DNA from: Mesorhizobium sp. CU3
GTDB taxonomy: Bacteria; Pseudomonadota; Alphaproteobacteria; Rhizobiales; Rhizobiaceae
DNA length: 64,000 nt
Assembly (NCBI RefSeq): GCF_006442965.1
Contig: NZ_VFWX01000001.1
Location: 310,001-374,000 of the forward strand
Direction: 5' to 3'
Part shown: one piece after another, positions 28,320 to 37,778 of the stretch
How the letters are laid out: each line of letters starts with the position of its first letter
Numbering within the stretch: position 1 is the stretch's first letter
Made by a program: the position numbers and the translations under genes
Notes under the pieces: model-generated
Database searches by the model: none
Told to the model about the DNA's origin: nothing
Seen by the model: the letters and a program-made list of their open reading frames with translations, nothing else

Positions 28320-29327
28320 TTATGCCGCCCTGATGCGTGGGTTGATGACGGCGTAAAGCACATCGACGATGAGGTTCACCGCCATGACGATCAACGCGAT
28401 CAACAGCAGGCCCGACTGCACGACGACATAGTCGCGCTTGAAGATGGAATCGACCATCCACTTGCCGATGCCGGGCCAGGCGAAGATGGTTTCGGTGAGG
28501 ATGGCGCCGGCGAGCAGCGTGCCGACCTGCAGGCCGATGGTGGTGACGACCGGGATCAGCGCGTTGCGCAAGGCATGCACGCCGACGACGCGGGCCGCCG
28601 AGAGGCCTTTGGCGCGGGCGGTGCGGACGTAATCCTCGCCCAGCACCTCGAGCATCGCCGAGCGCGTCTGGCGTGCGATGACCGCAAGCGGGATGGTGCC
28701 GAGCACGATCGCCGGCAGGACGAGATGGCTGAGCGCCGAGCGGAACGCGTCCCATTTGCCGTAGAGCAGGCTGTCGATGGTCATGAAGCCGGTGATCGGC
28801 TTGAAGAAGAATTGCAGGCCGATGCGGCCCGAAACCGGCGTCCAGCCGAGATAGCCGGAAAAGAAGATGATGAGCAGAAGGCCCCACCAGAAGATCGGCA
28901 TGGAATAGCCGACAAGGGCCGTGCCCATCAGCGATTGGTCGAACCAGGAGCCGCGTTTGACGGCGGCGAAGATGCCGGCCGGAATGCCGATGACCATGGC
29001 GAAGACCATGGCGAAGAAGGACAGCTCCAGCGTTGCCGGGAAGAGCGTCTTGAATTCCTCGAGAACCGGGCGCTTGGAGGAAATAGACACGCCGAAATCG
29101 CCGGTGGCGACCTCGCCGACATAGCGCGCATATTGCTGCCAGATCGGCAGATTGTAGCCGAACTTTTCCTTCAGCTCTTCGTAGCGGGCGGGCGCGACGC
29201 CATGCTCGCCGGCCATGGCGAGGATCGGGTCGCCGGGCAGCAGCCGCACGAAGGCGAAGGCGCAGATGGTGATGCCGACGAGCGTCGGGATCAGGAGGGC
29301 GATCTTGTTGAGAAGATAACGGAGCAT
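28320..29327 (-). CDS. dppB: Dipeptide-type ABC transporter permease
   Basis: This 335-residue permease has the DppB N-terminus (LRYLLNKIALLIPTLVGI, then RLLPGDPILAMAGE) and several membrane spans. The EAA loop ARAKGLSAARVVGVHALRN precedes GAILTETIFAWPGIG. It follows the binding-protein gene by 51 bp, across a strong hairpin at 29341. The ribosome-binding site is weak, which would also keep permease levels below those of the binding protein. Confidence 0.9.
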   Translation of the reverse strand: MLRYLLNKIALLIPTLVGITICAFAFVRLLPGDPILAMAGEHGVAPARYEELKEKFGYNLPIWQQYARYVGEVATGDFGVSISSKRPVLEEFKTLFPATLELSFFAMVFAMVIGIPAGIFAAVKRGSWFDQSLMGTALVGYSMPIFWWGLLLIIFFSGYLGWTPVSGRIGLQFFFKPITGFMTIDSLLYGKWDAFRSALSHLVLPAIVLGTIPLAVIARQTRSAMLEVLGEDYVRTARAKGLSAARVVGVHALRNALIPVVTTIGLQVGTLLAGAILTETIFAWPGIGKWMVDSIFKRDYVVVQSGLLLIALIVMAVNLIVDVLYAVINPRIRAA

Positions 29328-29340
29328 CGTCGAGTGGAAT

Positions 29341-29368
29341 GGGGCGGCGTTAAGGTTTACGCCGCCCC
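29341..29368. terminator. Strong GC hairpin between dppA and dppB
   Basis: GGGGCGGCGT and ACGCCGCCCC form a perfect 10-bp stem with an 8-base loop. There is no T-run on the minus-strand side, so it is more likely an mRNA-stabilising or attenuating hairpin protecting the dppA 3' end than a full terminator. Confidence 0.55.
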
Positions 29369-29378
29369 GTTCGCAATC

Positions 29379-30977
29379 TTATTCGGCTTTGTCAACGCCG
29401 TCGAAGCGATGAATGCCGAGCGGGTCCATCATGAAGCCGCTGACATTCTTGCGAACGACCGCATAGACCTGGCTGTGGGCCAAAAGGAAAGCCGGAGCCT
29501 GCTTGGCGAAGATCACCTGCGCCTGCTCATAGAGCTTGGTGCGCTCGGCCTGGTCGCTGGTCTTCTTGGCCTTCTGGATCAGGTCCTCGAAGTCCTTGTC
29601 GCACCAGCTTGAGTAGTTCGAGACGCCGATGGCCGAGCAGGCGAAAAGGGTGGCGAAGAAGTTGTCCGGATCGCCATTGTCGCCGGTCCAGCCGATCTGG
29701 AACGCGCCGGGACGGTCCTTCTTCTTGCCTTCCTCGCGGTACTTCGTCCACTCGTAGTTGACGATCTCGGCCTTGACGCCGACCTTGGCCCAGTCGGCCT
29801 GGATCAGTTCGGCAGCGCGCTGGAAGTTCGGGTTGTACGGACGGACGCGGTCGGAAGCCCAGAGCTGGATTTCCTTCAAGCCGGCCGCCTCGAGCACCTT
29901 CTTGGCCTCATCCGGATTGTAGGCGTCGGACTTCACGTCCTTGTCCCACGACCACATGGTCGGCGGGATCAGGTTCTCGGCAGGCGTCGCGCCGGCATCC
30001 TGGAACAGCGACTTGATCAGCGCTTCCCGGTCGATCGCCTGGTTGAGCGCATGGCGCACTTCCGGCTTGTCGAGCGGCGGGATCGTCGTGTTGTAGCTCA
30101 TATAGCCGATGTTCAGGCCGGCCTGATCCATCAGGGTCACGTCATTGTTGGCCTTGATGGTGGCGATGTCGGCCGGGTTCGGATAGGGCGCGATGTCGCA
30201 TTCGCCCGCCAGCACTTTCTGGATGCGGGCAGTGGCGTCAGGCGTGATGGCGAAGACCAGATCGTCGATCTTTTCCTTGCCCTTGAAATAGTCGGGGTTG
30301 GCCGCGTAGCGGATGACCGAATCCAGCTGGTAGTCGACGAACTGGAACGGGCCGGTGCCGATCGGCTTGGTCGAGAAGTCGGCCATCTTGCCGTCCTTCT
30401 CGAGCTGGTCGGCATATTCCTTGGACACGATCGAGGCGAAGTCCATGCCGAGATTGGCCAGCATCGGCGCGTTCGGCTCAGTCAGCGTCAGCTTGACGGT
30501 GAGGTCGTCGACCTTCTCCCACTTGGCGACGTATTTCGGCATGTCCATGCCGGTGTAATAGTCCCAGGTGAGGTTCGGCAGATACTTGTCGCCGTTCCAC
30601 GGATTCTGCTTGTTGAACTGGCGGTCGAAGGAGAAGACGACGTCGTCGGCATTGAGGTCGCGCGTCGGCTTGAAATAGTCGGTGGTCTGGAACTTCACGC
30701 CCGGATGCAGGTGGAACGTATAGACCAGGCCGTCGTCGGAGATTTCCCACTTGTCGGCGAGACCGGGCTCGATCTCGGTGCCGCCATGCTTGAACTCGAC
30801 CAGTCGCGAATAGACCGTGCGCGAGGACGCGTCGAAGTCGTTACCGCCGGTGGTCGTACCCGGATCGAAGTTCGCGGGCGACGCTTCCGAGCAGTAGACA
30901 AGCGTCTTTGCGCTGGCCATGCCGCTGAGGACGCTTGCAGCCAGCAACGCGGCTGCAAAAGTCATTGTCTTTTTCAT
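29379..30977 (-). CDS. dppA: Dipeptide-type ABC transporter substrate-binding protein
   Basis: This 532-residue family 5 binding protein has a Sec signal peptide (KKTMTFAAALLAASVLSGMA, cleavage near ASA-KT) and the DppA-like mature start LVYCSEASPANFDPGTTTGG. Further matches are GTGPFQFVDYQLDSVIRY and WTGDNGDPDNFFATLF. The start at 30977 is preceded by GGGAGTGCTCA; upstream in-frame codons add an unlikely 21 residues. It resembles E. coli DppA in size and order of genes (ABCDF). Peptide or haem uptake is the family role; the specific ligand is not shown. Confidence 0.9.
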   Translation of the reverse strand: MKKTMTFAAALLAASVLSGMASAKTLVYCSEASPANFDPGTTTGGNDFDASSRTVYSRLVEFKHGGTEIEPGLADKWEISDDGLVYTFHLHPGVKFQTTDYFKPTRDLNADDVVFSFDRQFNKQNPWNGDKYLPNLTWDYYTGMDMPKYVAKWEKVDDLTVKLTLTEPNAPMLANLGMDFASIVSKEYADQLEKDGKMADFSTKPIGTGPFQFVDYQLDSVIRYAANPDYFKGKEKIDDLVFAITPDATARIQKVLAGECDIAPYPNPADIATIKANNDVTLMDQAGLNIGYMSYNTTIPPLDKPEVRHALNQAIDREALIKSLFQDAGATPAENLIPPTMWSWDKDVKSDAYNPDEAKKVLEAAGLKEIQLWASDRVRPYNPNFQRAAELIQADWAKVGVKAEIVNYEWTKYREEGKKKDRPGAFQIGWTGDNGDPDNFFATLFACSAIGVSNYSSWCDKDFEDLIQKAKKTSDQAERTKLYEQAQVIFAKQAPAFLLAHSQVYAVVRKNVSGFMMDPLGIHRFDGVDKAE

Positions 30978-31437
30978 TGAGCACTCCCTGATGTTCTCCC
31001 AAGCCCCTCTATCAGGCCGGTGAAGGGCGCATATAAGCACCGTTTCCTCGGCTTTGGAACACCTCGTTTGCGTACCCCATGGGAAGCAGGAAAAGAATCT
31101 AGTCTTTGCTCAGAATGGAGAAAAAATGAGCAGTTTTTTCCGCTCACGACAATGTTAACGACGCCATTTTTTTATTGATATGCCGCCATTCGGAATGGCT
31201 TTGGCGCGGCGCGAATGGCGAAAGTCAAGCTGCTGCTCAAACCCGATGCCGGGCGGCCGAAGACGAGGATTTCGACGGCAAATCTTTCCTCGCCTTGCCG
31301 CTGGGGCAAGACTTGCACCGCCGCCGATAGAGGCAATACATAGATGCTGGCGGATTTCCTGGGGGAATCCCCGACCGGCGCGGAGGACGCTTGTTTCAAG
31401 AGCGTGCGCCACAGCGAAGGCGACAGGGAGAGACAGG
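30978..31437. other. Divergent intergenic region, dppA/fadD
   Basis: This 460-bp gap holds the promoters of both flanking genes. About 31080-31190 is AT-rich with several A and T runs, including the inverted pair GAGC/GCTC around 31127-31144 and a T7 run at 31167. An open frame covers 31180-31437 in phase with fadD, but it has no convincing start signal and encodes an unconserved-looking segment. I see no RNA gene or small ORF I can support. Confidence 0.5.
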
Positions 31438-33360
31438 GTGGCAAAAGCAGCAAAGACGACAGCGCCGGCGAAAGCAAAAGCCAAGCCTGCCGCCGCGAGC
31501 GACGCGCCGAAGCCCGCCAAAGCCGCCGCCGCGCCCAAGGCGAAAGCCGCCGCCAAATCGACTGCCGCGAAGGCCAAGCCTGCGACCGCAAAGGCAGCCG
31601 CCGCGAAAGCCGCTCCTACGAAGGACGCCGCGAAATCCGCCTCCAAGCGCCTGCCGAAAGCGATCACCGCGCTGACTGCCGGGCTGCCGGAAAAGCCGTG
31701 GCTGAAGAGCTACCCGAAGAACATGCCGGCCGAGATCGGCACCCTGCCCTACAATTCGATCGGCGACTTCCTCGTCGGCGCCTGCAAGCAATTCGCCAGC
31801 CAGCCGGCCTATGTCTGCATGGGCAAGTCGATCACCTATGCCGAGTTGGAGCGGCTGTCGGCCGCCTTCGGCGCCTATCTGCAGTCGAAGGGCCTGGAGA
31901 AGGGCGCGCGCGTGGCATTGATGATGCCCAACGTGCTGCAATATCCGGTGGCGATGATGGCGGTGCTTCGCGCCGGTTACACGGTGGTCAACGTCAACCC
32001 GCTCTACACGCCGCGCGAGCTCGAGCATCAGCTGAAGGATTCCGGCGCGCAGGCGATCGTCATCCTGGAAAACTTCGCCGGCACGCTGCAGGCGGTGGTC
32101 GCCAGGACGCCCGTCAAGCATGTGGTGGTGGCCGCCATGGGCGACCTGCTGGGCGGGCTCAAGGGCGCTATCGTCAATCTGGTCGTGCGGCGGGTGAAGA
32201 AGATGGTGCCGGCCTGGTCGCTGCCCGGCCATGTGAAGTTCAACGCCGCGCTCAAGACCGGCGCCACGATCGCCTTCAAGCCACCGGCGGTTTCGGGCGA
32301 CGCCATCGCCTTCCTGCAATATACCGGCGGCACCACCGGCATCTCGAAGGGCGCGGTGCTTTTGCACAGCAACGTGCTGTCCAACGTCGTGCAGAATTCG
32401 CTGTGGGTGGAGGATGCCTATACGGTGAAGCCGAAGCCGGCGCATCTCAACTTCATTTGCGCGCTGCCGCTCTATCATATCTTCGCGCTGACGGTGAACG
32501 CGCTGATGGGCATGCAGCAGGGTGCGCAGAATGTGCTGATCCCCAATCCGCGCGACATTCCGGGCTTCGTCAAGGAGCTCGGCAAATATCCGGCGCATAT
32601 CTTCCCCGGCCTCAACACGCTGTTCAACGCGCTGCTCAACAATGAGGAGTTCCGCAAGCTCGACTTCAAGCCGCTGATCCTGACGCTGGGCGGCGGCATG
32701 GCGGTGCAGAAGGGCGTGGCCGAGCGCTGGAAGGCGCTGACCGGCTGCGCGGTCAGCGAAGGCTACGGCCTGTCCGAGACCTCGCCCGTGGCCACCGCCA
32801 ACAAGTTCAGCGCCAGTGAATTCACCGGCACGATTGGCCTGCCGCTGCCCTCGACCGAGATCGCCATCCGCGACGACGACGGCAACAACGTCCCGCTGGG
32901 CGAAGTCGGCGAGATCTGCATCAAGGGACCGCAGGTGATGGCCGGCTATTGGAACCGGCCCGACGAGACCGCCAAGGTGATGACCAAGGGCGGCTTCTTC
33001 AAATCCGGCGACATGGGCTTCATGGACGAGCGCGGCTACACCAAGATCGTCGACCGCAAGAAGGACATGATCCTGGTCTCGGGCTTCAACGTCTACCCGA
33101 ACGAATTGGAAGAAGTGGTGGCGCATCACCCCGGCGTGCTGGAAGTTGCGGCGATCGGGGTGCCGGACGAGCATTCGGGCGAAGTGCCTAAACTGTTCGT
33201 GGTGAAGAAGGACCCGGCGCTCACCGTCGAGACGCTGATGGCCTATTGCCGCGAGAACCTGACCGGCTACAAGCGGCCGAAATTCATCGAGTTCCGCACC
33301 GAACTGCCGAAGACGCCGGTCGGCAAGATCCTGCGGCGCGCGCTGCGGGACCCGGCTTGA
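31438..33360 (+). CDS. fadD: Long-chain fatty-acid-CoA ligase with lysine/alanine-rich N-terminal extension
   Basis: This 640-residue AMP-forming acyl-CoA synthetase has the AMP-binding loop YTGGTTGISKGAVLLH, EGYGLSETSPVA, SGDMGFMDERGYTKIVDRKK and the C-terminal catalytic lysine in TPVGKILRR. The FadD-type core begins around LPEKPWLKSYPKNMPAEIG near residue 82. The first 65 residues are almost only K, A, P, T and S, like a histone H1 tail. The start is a GTG at 31438 preceded by GGGAGAGACAGG; the core motif lies well downstream, so the tail is translated if this start is used. The enzyme activates fatty acids for beta-oxidation. The next gene overlaps its stop. Confidence 0.88.
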   Translation: MAKAAKTTAPAKAKAKPAAASDAPKPAKAAAAPKAKAAAKSTAAKAKPATAKAAAAKAAPTKDAAKSASKRLPKAITALTAGLPEKPWLKSYPKNMPAEIGTLPYNSIGDFLVGACKQFASQPAYVCMGKSITYAELERLSAAFGAYLQSKGLEKGARVALMMPNVLQYPVAMMAVLRAGYTVVNVNPLYTPRELEHQLKDSGAQAIVILENFAGTLQAVVARTPVKHVVVAAMGDLLGGLKGAIVNLVVRRVKKMVPAWSLPGHVKFNAALKTGATIAFKPPAVSGDAIAFLQYTGGTTGISKGAVLLHSNVLSNVVQNSLWVEDAYTVKPKPAHLNFICALPLYHIFALTVNALMGMQQGAQNVLIPNPRDIPGFVKELGKYPAHIFPGLNTLFNALLNNEEFRKLDFKPLILTLGGGMAVQKGVAERWKALTGCAVSEGYGLSETSPVATANKFSASEFTGTIGLPLPSTEIAIRDDDGNNVPLGEVGEICIKGPQVMAGYWNRPDETAKVMTKGGFFKSGDMGFMDERGYTKIVDRKKDMILVSGFNVYPNELEEVVAHHPGVLEVAAIGVPDEHSGEVPKLFVVKKDPALTVETLMAYCRENLTGYKRPKFIEFRTELPKTPVGKILRRALRDPA

Positions 33361-34061
33361 GCGAAGCGTCCGGAAACGCAACGCGGGAGCCTGCCCAGAG
33401 GCTCGATCCCGCCGCGTTCATCCAGGCGAACATGCGGCTTATGCTGGTGCCTTCGTTGCCGGAGATCCAGCTCTACCTTGCCCATCCCGGCAGCGGGCTG
33501 AGGCGTTTGCTCGAACCGGACGACGACAGCAAGGCCGAGCCGCAGCCGCCCTACTGGGCCTATGCCTGGGCCGGCGGCGCCGTGCTGGCGCGCTACATTC
33601 TCGACAAGCCGTCGGTCGTCGCCGGAAGACGGATGCTCGATCTCGGCGCCGGCTCGGGGCTGGTCGGCATGGCTGCGGCCAAGGCCGGCGCGCGCGAAGT
33701 CATCGCGGCCGAGATCGACCGCAACGGCATCGCGGCGCTCCGCCTCAACGCAGCGGCCAATGGCGTTGCCATCGATATCGTCGACAAAGACATCACCGCC
33801 GGTCTGCCGCCGGCCGTCGATCTGGTGCTGGCCGGGGACGTCTTCTACGCGCAGGAGGTGGGGCTGCGCATGATGCCCTTCCTCGATCGCTGCCTCGCCG
33901 CCGGCATCGAGGTGCTGGTCGGCGATCCCGGCCGCGCTTGGCTGCCCAGATCGCGGTTGCGGTTGCTCGACGAATATCAGGTGCCGGATTTCGGCGACGC
34001 GAAGGGTGCTGTGGTTCGGCCAAGTGGAGTGTTTTCATTGGAGAAAGAGCGCGATCGCTGA
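33357..34061 (+). CDS. Class I SAM-dependent methyltransferase, ETF-beta lysine methyltransferase-like
   Basis: This 234-residue protein belongs to the seven-beta-strand lysine methyltransferase group. It has PYWAYAWAGGAVLARYI, the SAM motif I LDLGAGSGLVGMAAAKAG, an acidic loop AAEIDRNGIAAL and the post-motif II LAGDVFY, which matches the D/N-x-x-Y substrate motif of this group. Known relatives methylate lysines of electron-transfer flavoprotein beta. The likely start is a TTG at 33357 inside a TTGA overlap with the fadD stop, giving translational coupling; a later ATG (33432) would shorten it. Coupling to a fatty-acid-CoA ligase fits an ETF or beta-oxidation target, by inference. Confidence 0.78.
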   Translation: MSEASGNATREPAQRLDPAAFIQANMRLMLVPSLPEIQLYLAHPGSGLRRLLEPDDDSKAEPQPPYWAYAWAGGAVLARYILDKPSVVAGRRMLDLGAGSGLVGMAAAKAGAREVIAAEIDRNGIAALRLNAAANGVAIDIVDKDITAGLPPAVDLVLAGDVFYAQEVGLRMMPFLDRCLAAGIEVLVGDPGRAWLPRSRLRLLDEYQVPDFGDAKGAVVRPSGVFSLEKERDR

Positions 34062-34207
34062 GTGGCCGGTTTCGACTCACCAAACGACTCTTTGCGCCTA
34101 ATTCCGGTCGCTGCAAGAGTTGTCTCTCTCGACCGACACGGACGCGAGGTGCATCGGCGAGACGGCTGATCTAATCTGTGTATGAGCAATGGCGAGGATT
34201 AAGACCG

Positions 34208-35299
34208 ATGGAGGATTTTGTTGGTCGCTGGATCGCTGGAAACGACTGGCACACGACCACGACGATCGAGATCAAGATTGTCGATGGCCACCTCGTCGTG
34301 TGCGCCATCGATGGCTCCAACGGCGAACGAGCGGAAATCCAGGACCTGATCTATGGGAATGACGAAGTCCGCTTCGCTTCCCATTGGTCATCCGGCAAAA
34401 CCACCACATACCGGCTTCTGCTGTCGGACGGACGGCTGGTCGTGCATTTCACGGTTTCCGACACCGACTATTTCAAGAGAGATCTGAACCCGGACGGGAC
34501 GCAGAGGTGGCGCAGCGGCATCCTGCACATCGCGCCCGGCCATTCGGCGGGCGGTTCGCTTCGCCGGGCGGTCCGCACGAGCGGGCGTACCGACGATGTG
34601 ATCAATTATCGCGACGATCTCAGCTGCGGCCCAATTGATTCCGAAGAGCCCTCTGCGCGAGTGCGCTGGTGGGCGTCGATATACGACGAGTACGAGCGGC
34701 ACGACGTCGATCTCGACGGTTTCTGGAAGCAAATCATGTCGACCTCGGACCGTCTCGTCGTCTGGGTCGGACGCCATAGCGCCCAGGAGCATGCTTTCTT
34801 CCTGGCCCTGGTGGATCGCCTTGGCGACCGCCCCTACGACATCATCGATGTCACCGGGCTGCAGATGCCGTTGACACGGCCCGACGGCAAGCCGCGATTA
34901 TCGAGCCCCAAACAGGCCGTTTCGCTGATGAGCGAGACGGAGCTCGCCTCGTTGTTTGGCACGCAACGCGCGTTGACGAGCCAGGAACGAGAGGATGCCG
35001 CGCGACGCTGGCGAACGTTGAAATCCGAAAACGCACCGTTCCGTATCGTCGCAGATTCTGGGCTGGTCTCGGCGCCTGCGGATGTTTTCGACGCGCTTCT
35101 TCTCGAGCGGGCCAGCAAAGATTGGCGCAAGGTTGCACGCGTCATCGCCGAGACTATGGGACACAATATGGAGCCATATACCCAGGTCGGCGACCTGATG
35201 CTGCTGACCCGTATCGTTGCCCTTGTCGATCAGGGAAAGCTCATCGCCCATGGCGACCCCTGGCTCATGCGACAATGCGAAGTACGGCTCCCGGATTAG
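34208..35299 (+). CDS. Two-module protein: N-terminal beta-rich domain plus DUF1835/DUF3658
   Basis: This 363-residue protein has no signal peptide or membrane span. Residues 1 to about 95 are a beta-rich module (GRWIAGNDWHTTTTIEIKI, later DYFKR). The DUF1835 start is recognisable at about residue 107 (LHIAPGHSAGGSLRRAV, then INYRDDLSCGPID). The tail (about 290-363, including DPWLMRQCEVRLPD) resembles DUF3658. Function of these domains is unknown. The ATG at 34208 follows GAGGA. It lies alone between a methyltransferase gene and a convergent phosphatase gene, so context does not help. Confidence 0.72.
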   Translation: MEDFVGRWIAGNDWHTTTTIEIKIVDGHLVVCAIDGSNGERAEIQDLIYGNDEVRFASHWSSGKTTTYRLLLSDGRLVVHFTVSDTDYFKRDLNPDGTQRWRSGILHIAPGHSAGGSLRRAVRTSGRTDDVINYRDDLSCGPIDSEEPSARVRWWASIYDEYERHDVDLDGFWKQIMSTSDRLVVWVGRHSAQEHAFFLALVDRLGDRPYDIIDVTGLQMPLTRPDGKPRLSSPKQAVSLMSETELASLFGTQRALTSQEREDAARRWRTLKSENAPFRIVADSGLVSAPADVFDALLLERASKDWRKVARVIAETMGHNMEPYTQVGDLMLLTRIVALVDQGKLIAHGDPWLMRQCEVRLPD

Positions 35300-35331
35300 C
35301 AAGATAGGCGTCTTCTTTCGGAAGAGCCTCT

Positions 35332-35352
35332 GCGGACCAGCCGGTCCGCTTG
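35332..35352. terminator. Possible hairpin downstream of the DUF1835 gene
   Basis: GCGGACC (35332-35338) and GGTCCGC (35343-35349) form a 7-bp stem with a 4-base loop in the gap between convergent genes. It is followed by only a short TTGT, so termination strength is uncertain. A second pairing, GGGCAA with TTGCCC, spans 35374-35394. Confidence 0.35.
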
Positions 35353-35406
35353 TGGCCCAATCTCGGCGGTTGAGGGCAACGTGCTTTTTTGCCCAAGCCT
35401 TCCCGG

Positions 35407-36129
35407 TCAGATCGTCTCCTTGACCCTTGCCGCCAAGAAATCCGGCAGGTCGGCGACCGAATCCAGGATGACGTCGGCCAGCGGCGCCAGCGAATCGCGC
35501 GTGCCGGTGCCGGAGAGCACGCCCACCGCCAGGCCGCAGCCGCCGGCGCGCGCCATTTCGAGATCGTGGCGGTTGTCGCCGACCATGGCGATCTCGTTTG
35601 CTTTCAACCCGGTCAGATCGCAGAACGCGACCACCGTGTCGGGCGCCGGCTTGGAGTTGGCCACGGCGTCATAGCCGAAGGCGGCATCGAAGAGCTGCGC
35701 GATGCCGAGCGTCGCCAGCGTCTTTTCGGCGCCGCTGGTCGAATCGTTGGTGGCGACGCCCATCCGGAAGGATCGTTGGTGCAAGGTCCGCAGCGACTCG
35801 ATGATGCCGGGTAACGCGACGGCCATCGATGAGCCCTGCACCGAGGTGATCTCGTTGAAGCGGGAGACCGCAAGCATCTGGTCCTCGTCGGACAGACGCG
35901 GGAACCAGAGCTCGACGACGTCCATGTTGGAGCCGGAAGCAAAGATCGAATCGGGCTTGAAGCGCTTGGTGACGAAGTCGAAGCCGGCGGCGGCGAGCAG
36001 GCGATCGGCCTTCCAGCGATCGCCCTCAGCGGCGTCCATGGCCATGAAATCGGCAATGCCGAGCCAGGTTGTGTTGAAGTCGACAAGCGTGCCGTCCTTG
36101 TCGAACAGAATTCCTTTGATATCCGCCAA
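35407..36129 (-). CDS. HAD-family hydrolase, phosphoglycolate-phosphatase-like
   Basis: This 240-residue haloacid-dehalogenase-fold phosphatase has motif I LFDKDGTLVD (nucleophile D and acid-base D), motif II GVATNDSTSG, a lysine in ANSKPAPDT and motif IV MVGDNRHDLEMA. A cap domain occupies about residues 20-95. The start is a TTG at 36129, with GGAG eight bases upstream inside the stop region of pgi, so translation probably depends on pgi. The substrate is likely a small phospho-sugar or phosphoglycolate, but specificity cannot be read from sequence. Confidence 0.85.
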   Translation of the reverse strand: MADIKGILFDKDGTLVDFNTTWLGIADFMAMDAAEGDRWKADRLLAAAGFDFVTKRFKPDSIFASGSNMDVVELWFPRLSDEDQMLAVSRFNEITSVQGSSMAVALPGIIESLRTLHQRSFRMGVATNDSTSGAEKTLATLGIAQLFDAAFGYDAVANSKPAPDTVVAFCDLTGLKANEIAMVGDNRHDLEMARAGGCGLAVGVLSGTGTRDSLAPLADVILDSVADLPDFLAARVKETI

Positions 36130-36134
36130 TGCTT

Positions 36135-37778
36135 TTACTCCACGCTACGCAATTGGTGGATGTGTCCCACCAGACCGGCAGTCGAGGCGTCGCGTTTTGC
36201 GGCAGGCTCCTTGCCCTCAACGACAGGCAACAGGCCTGTCGCCAATTCCTTGCCGAGTTCGACACCCCACTGGTCGAAGGAATTGATGTTAAACAGCGTG
36301 CCTTCGACGAAGACGCGATGTTCATAAAGCGCGATGATCCGGCCGAGCGTGCGCGGATCGAGCTTCCTGTAAAGAATGGTCAGCGACGGGCGGTTGCCCG
36401 AGAAGACGCGATGCGGCGCTATCTTGTCTACATCGGCTGATTTCATGCCCTTGGCCAGCATCTGCGCGCGCGCCTCCTCCAGCGTGCGGCCCTTCATGAA
36501 GGCTTCCGACTGCGCCAGGCAATTGGCGAGCAGAAGGTCGTGCTGATGCTTCAGCTCGGGTTCGTGACCGACCGCGGCGGCGAGGAACTCGACCGGGATG
36601 AAATCGGTGCCCTGATGCAGCAGTTGGAAGAAGGCGTGCTGGCCATTGGTGCCGGGCTCGCCCCAGACCAGCGGGCCGGTCGGCGTGGCTACCGCGGTGC
36701 CGTCCAGCGTCACGCTCTTGCCATTCGATTCCATGTCGAGCTGCTGGAGATAGGCCGGCAGGCGTGACAGGCGCTGGTCGTAAGGGATGACCGCGCGGGC
36801 CGGATATTTGCAGACGACCCGGTGCCACCAGCCGATCAGGCCGAGAAGAACCGGCAGGTTCTTCTGCAGCGGCGCCGAGCGGAAATGCTCATCCATCTCA
36901 TGCGCGCCGTCGAGGAAGGCGCGGAAGTTGCGCGGACCGACGGAAATCATCACCGGCAGGCCAATGGCGCTCCAGACCGAATAGCGGCCGCCGACCCAGT
37001 CCCAAAAGCCGAAGACGCGGTCCTTTTCGATGCCGAACTTGGCCACGAGATCGAGGGCCGTCGAGACGGCGGCGAAATGCTTGCCGACCGCTTTCTCGCC
37101 AAGCGCCTTCTGCACCCAGTCGCGCGCCGTCTGCGCATTGGTCATCGTCTCGACCGTGGTGAAGGTTTTCGAGGCGATGATGAACAGCGTCGTTTCGGCC
37201 GAAAGTCCCTTCAGAGTGTCGTGGATATGGGCGCCGTCGACATTGGAGACGTAATGCGCGCGCGGCCCGTCATGGTAGGGGGCGAGCGCCAGCGTCACCA
37301 TGGCCGGGCCGAGATCCGAGCCGCCGATGCCGATGTTGACGATGTCGGTGATCTTCTTGCCGGTGGCGCCGGTGGCCTTGCCGGACCGGATGGCGTCGGC
37401 GAAGGCGCCCATGGCGTCGAGCACGGCAATGACGTCGGCCTTGGTGTCCTGCCCGTCGACGATGACGCTTTTACCCGTGAGGTTGCGCAGCGCGGTGTGC
37501 AGCACGGCGCGGTTTTCGGTGATGTTGATCTTCTTGCCTTCGAACATGGCGGCGCGGCGGCCAGCCAGGTCGGCGGCGCCGGCGAGCTTCTCCAGCATCG
37601 CCATGGTGTCGGCATCGATGGCGCATTTCGACCAGTCGAGCAGAAGGTCGCCATCGGTGGCGGAAAATTTCTCGAAGCGCTTTGGATCGGCGGCGAAAGC
37701 TTCGCGCATCGTACCCTTGGCCGCCGCGCGCTGGTCGCGCAAGGCGGCAAGTTGCTTGTCGAAAGAAGACTGATCCAC
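36135..37778 (-). CDS. pgi: Glucose-6-phosphate isomerase
   Basis: This 547-residue enzyme interconverts glucose-6-phosphate and fructose-6-phosphate in the cytoplasm. Signatures include [31 protein letters not shown] (PGI signature 1), the [20 protein letters not shown] active-site stretch and the [13 protein letters not shown] signature 2. I chose GTG at 37778, preceded by AGGAGCCCGCC at good spacing; an in-frame ATG ten codons upstream lacks a good site. It heads a two-gene unit with a HAD phosphatase five bases downstream. Confidence 0.95.
   Translation of the reverse strand: MDQSSFDKQLAALRDQRAAAKGTMREAFAADPKRFEKFSATDGDLLLDWSKCAIDADTMAMLEKLAGAADLAGRRAAMFEGKKINITENRAVLHTALRNLTGKSVIVDGQDTKADVIAVLDAMGAFADAIRSGKATGATGKKITDIVNIGIGGSDLGPAMVTLALAPYHDGPRAHYVSNVDGAHIHDTLKGLSAETTLFIIASKTFTTVETMTNAQTARDWVQKALGEKAVGKHFAAVSTALDLVAKFGIEKDRVFGFWDWVGGRYSVWSAIGLPVMISVGPRNFRAFLDGAHEMDEHFRSAPLQKNLPVLLGLIGWWHRVVCKYPARAVIPYDQRLSRLPAYLQQLDMESNGKSVTLDGTAVATPTGPLVWGEPGTNGQHAFFQLLHQGTDFIPVEFLAAAVGHEPELKHQHDLLLANCLAQSEAFMKGRTLEEARAQMLAKGMKSADVDKIAPHRVFSGNRPSLTILYRKLDPRTLGRIIALYEHRVFVEGTLFNINSFDQWGVELGKELATGLLPVVEGKEPAAKRDASTAGLVGHIHQLRSVE

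Noticed and set aside
31180..31437. In-frame N-terminal extension of fadD to an ATG at 31180
   Set aside because: The extension has no matching family sequence, and the GTG at 31438 has a much better ribosome-binding site. The AT-rich start of the region looks like promoter DNA.
31396..33381. Long minus-strand open frame of 661 codons opposite fadD
   Set aside because: The translation is H/R/D-rich with no recognisable domain, while the plus strand encodes all AMP-binding motifs of FadD.
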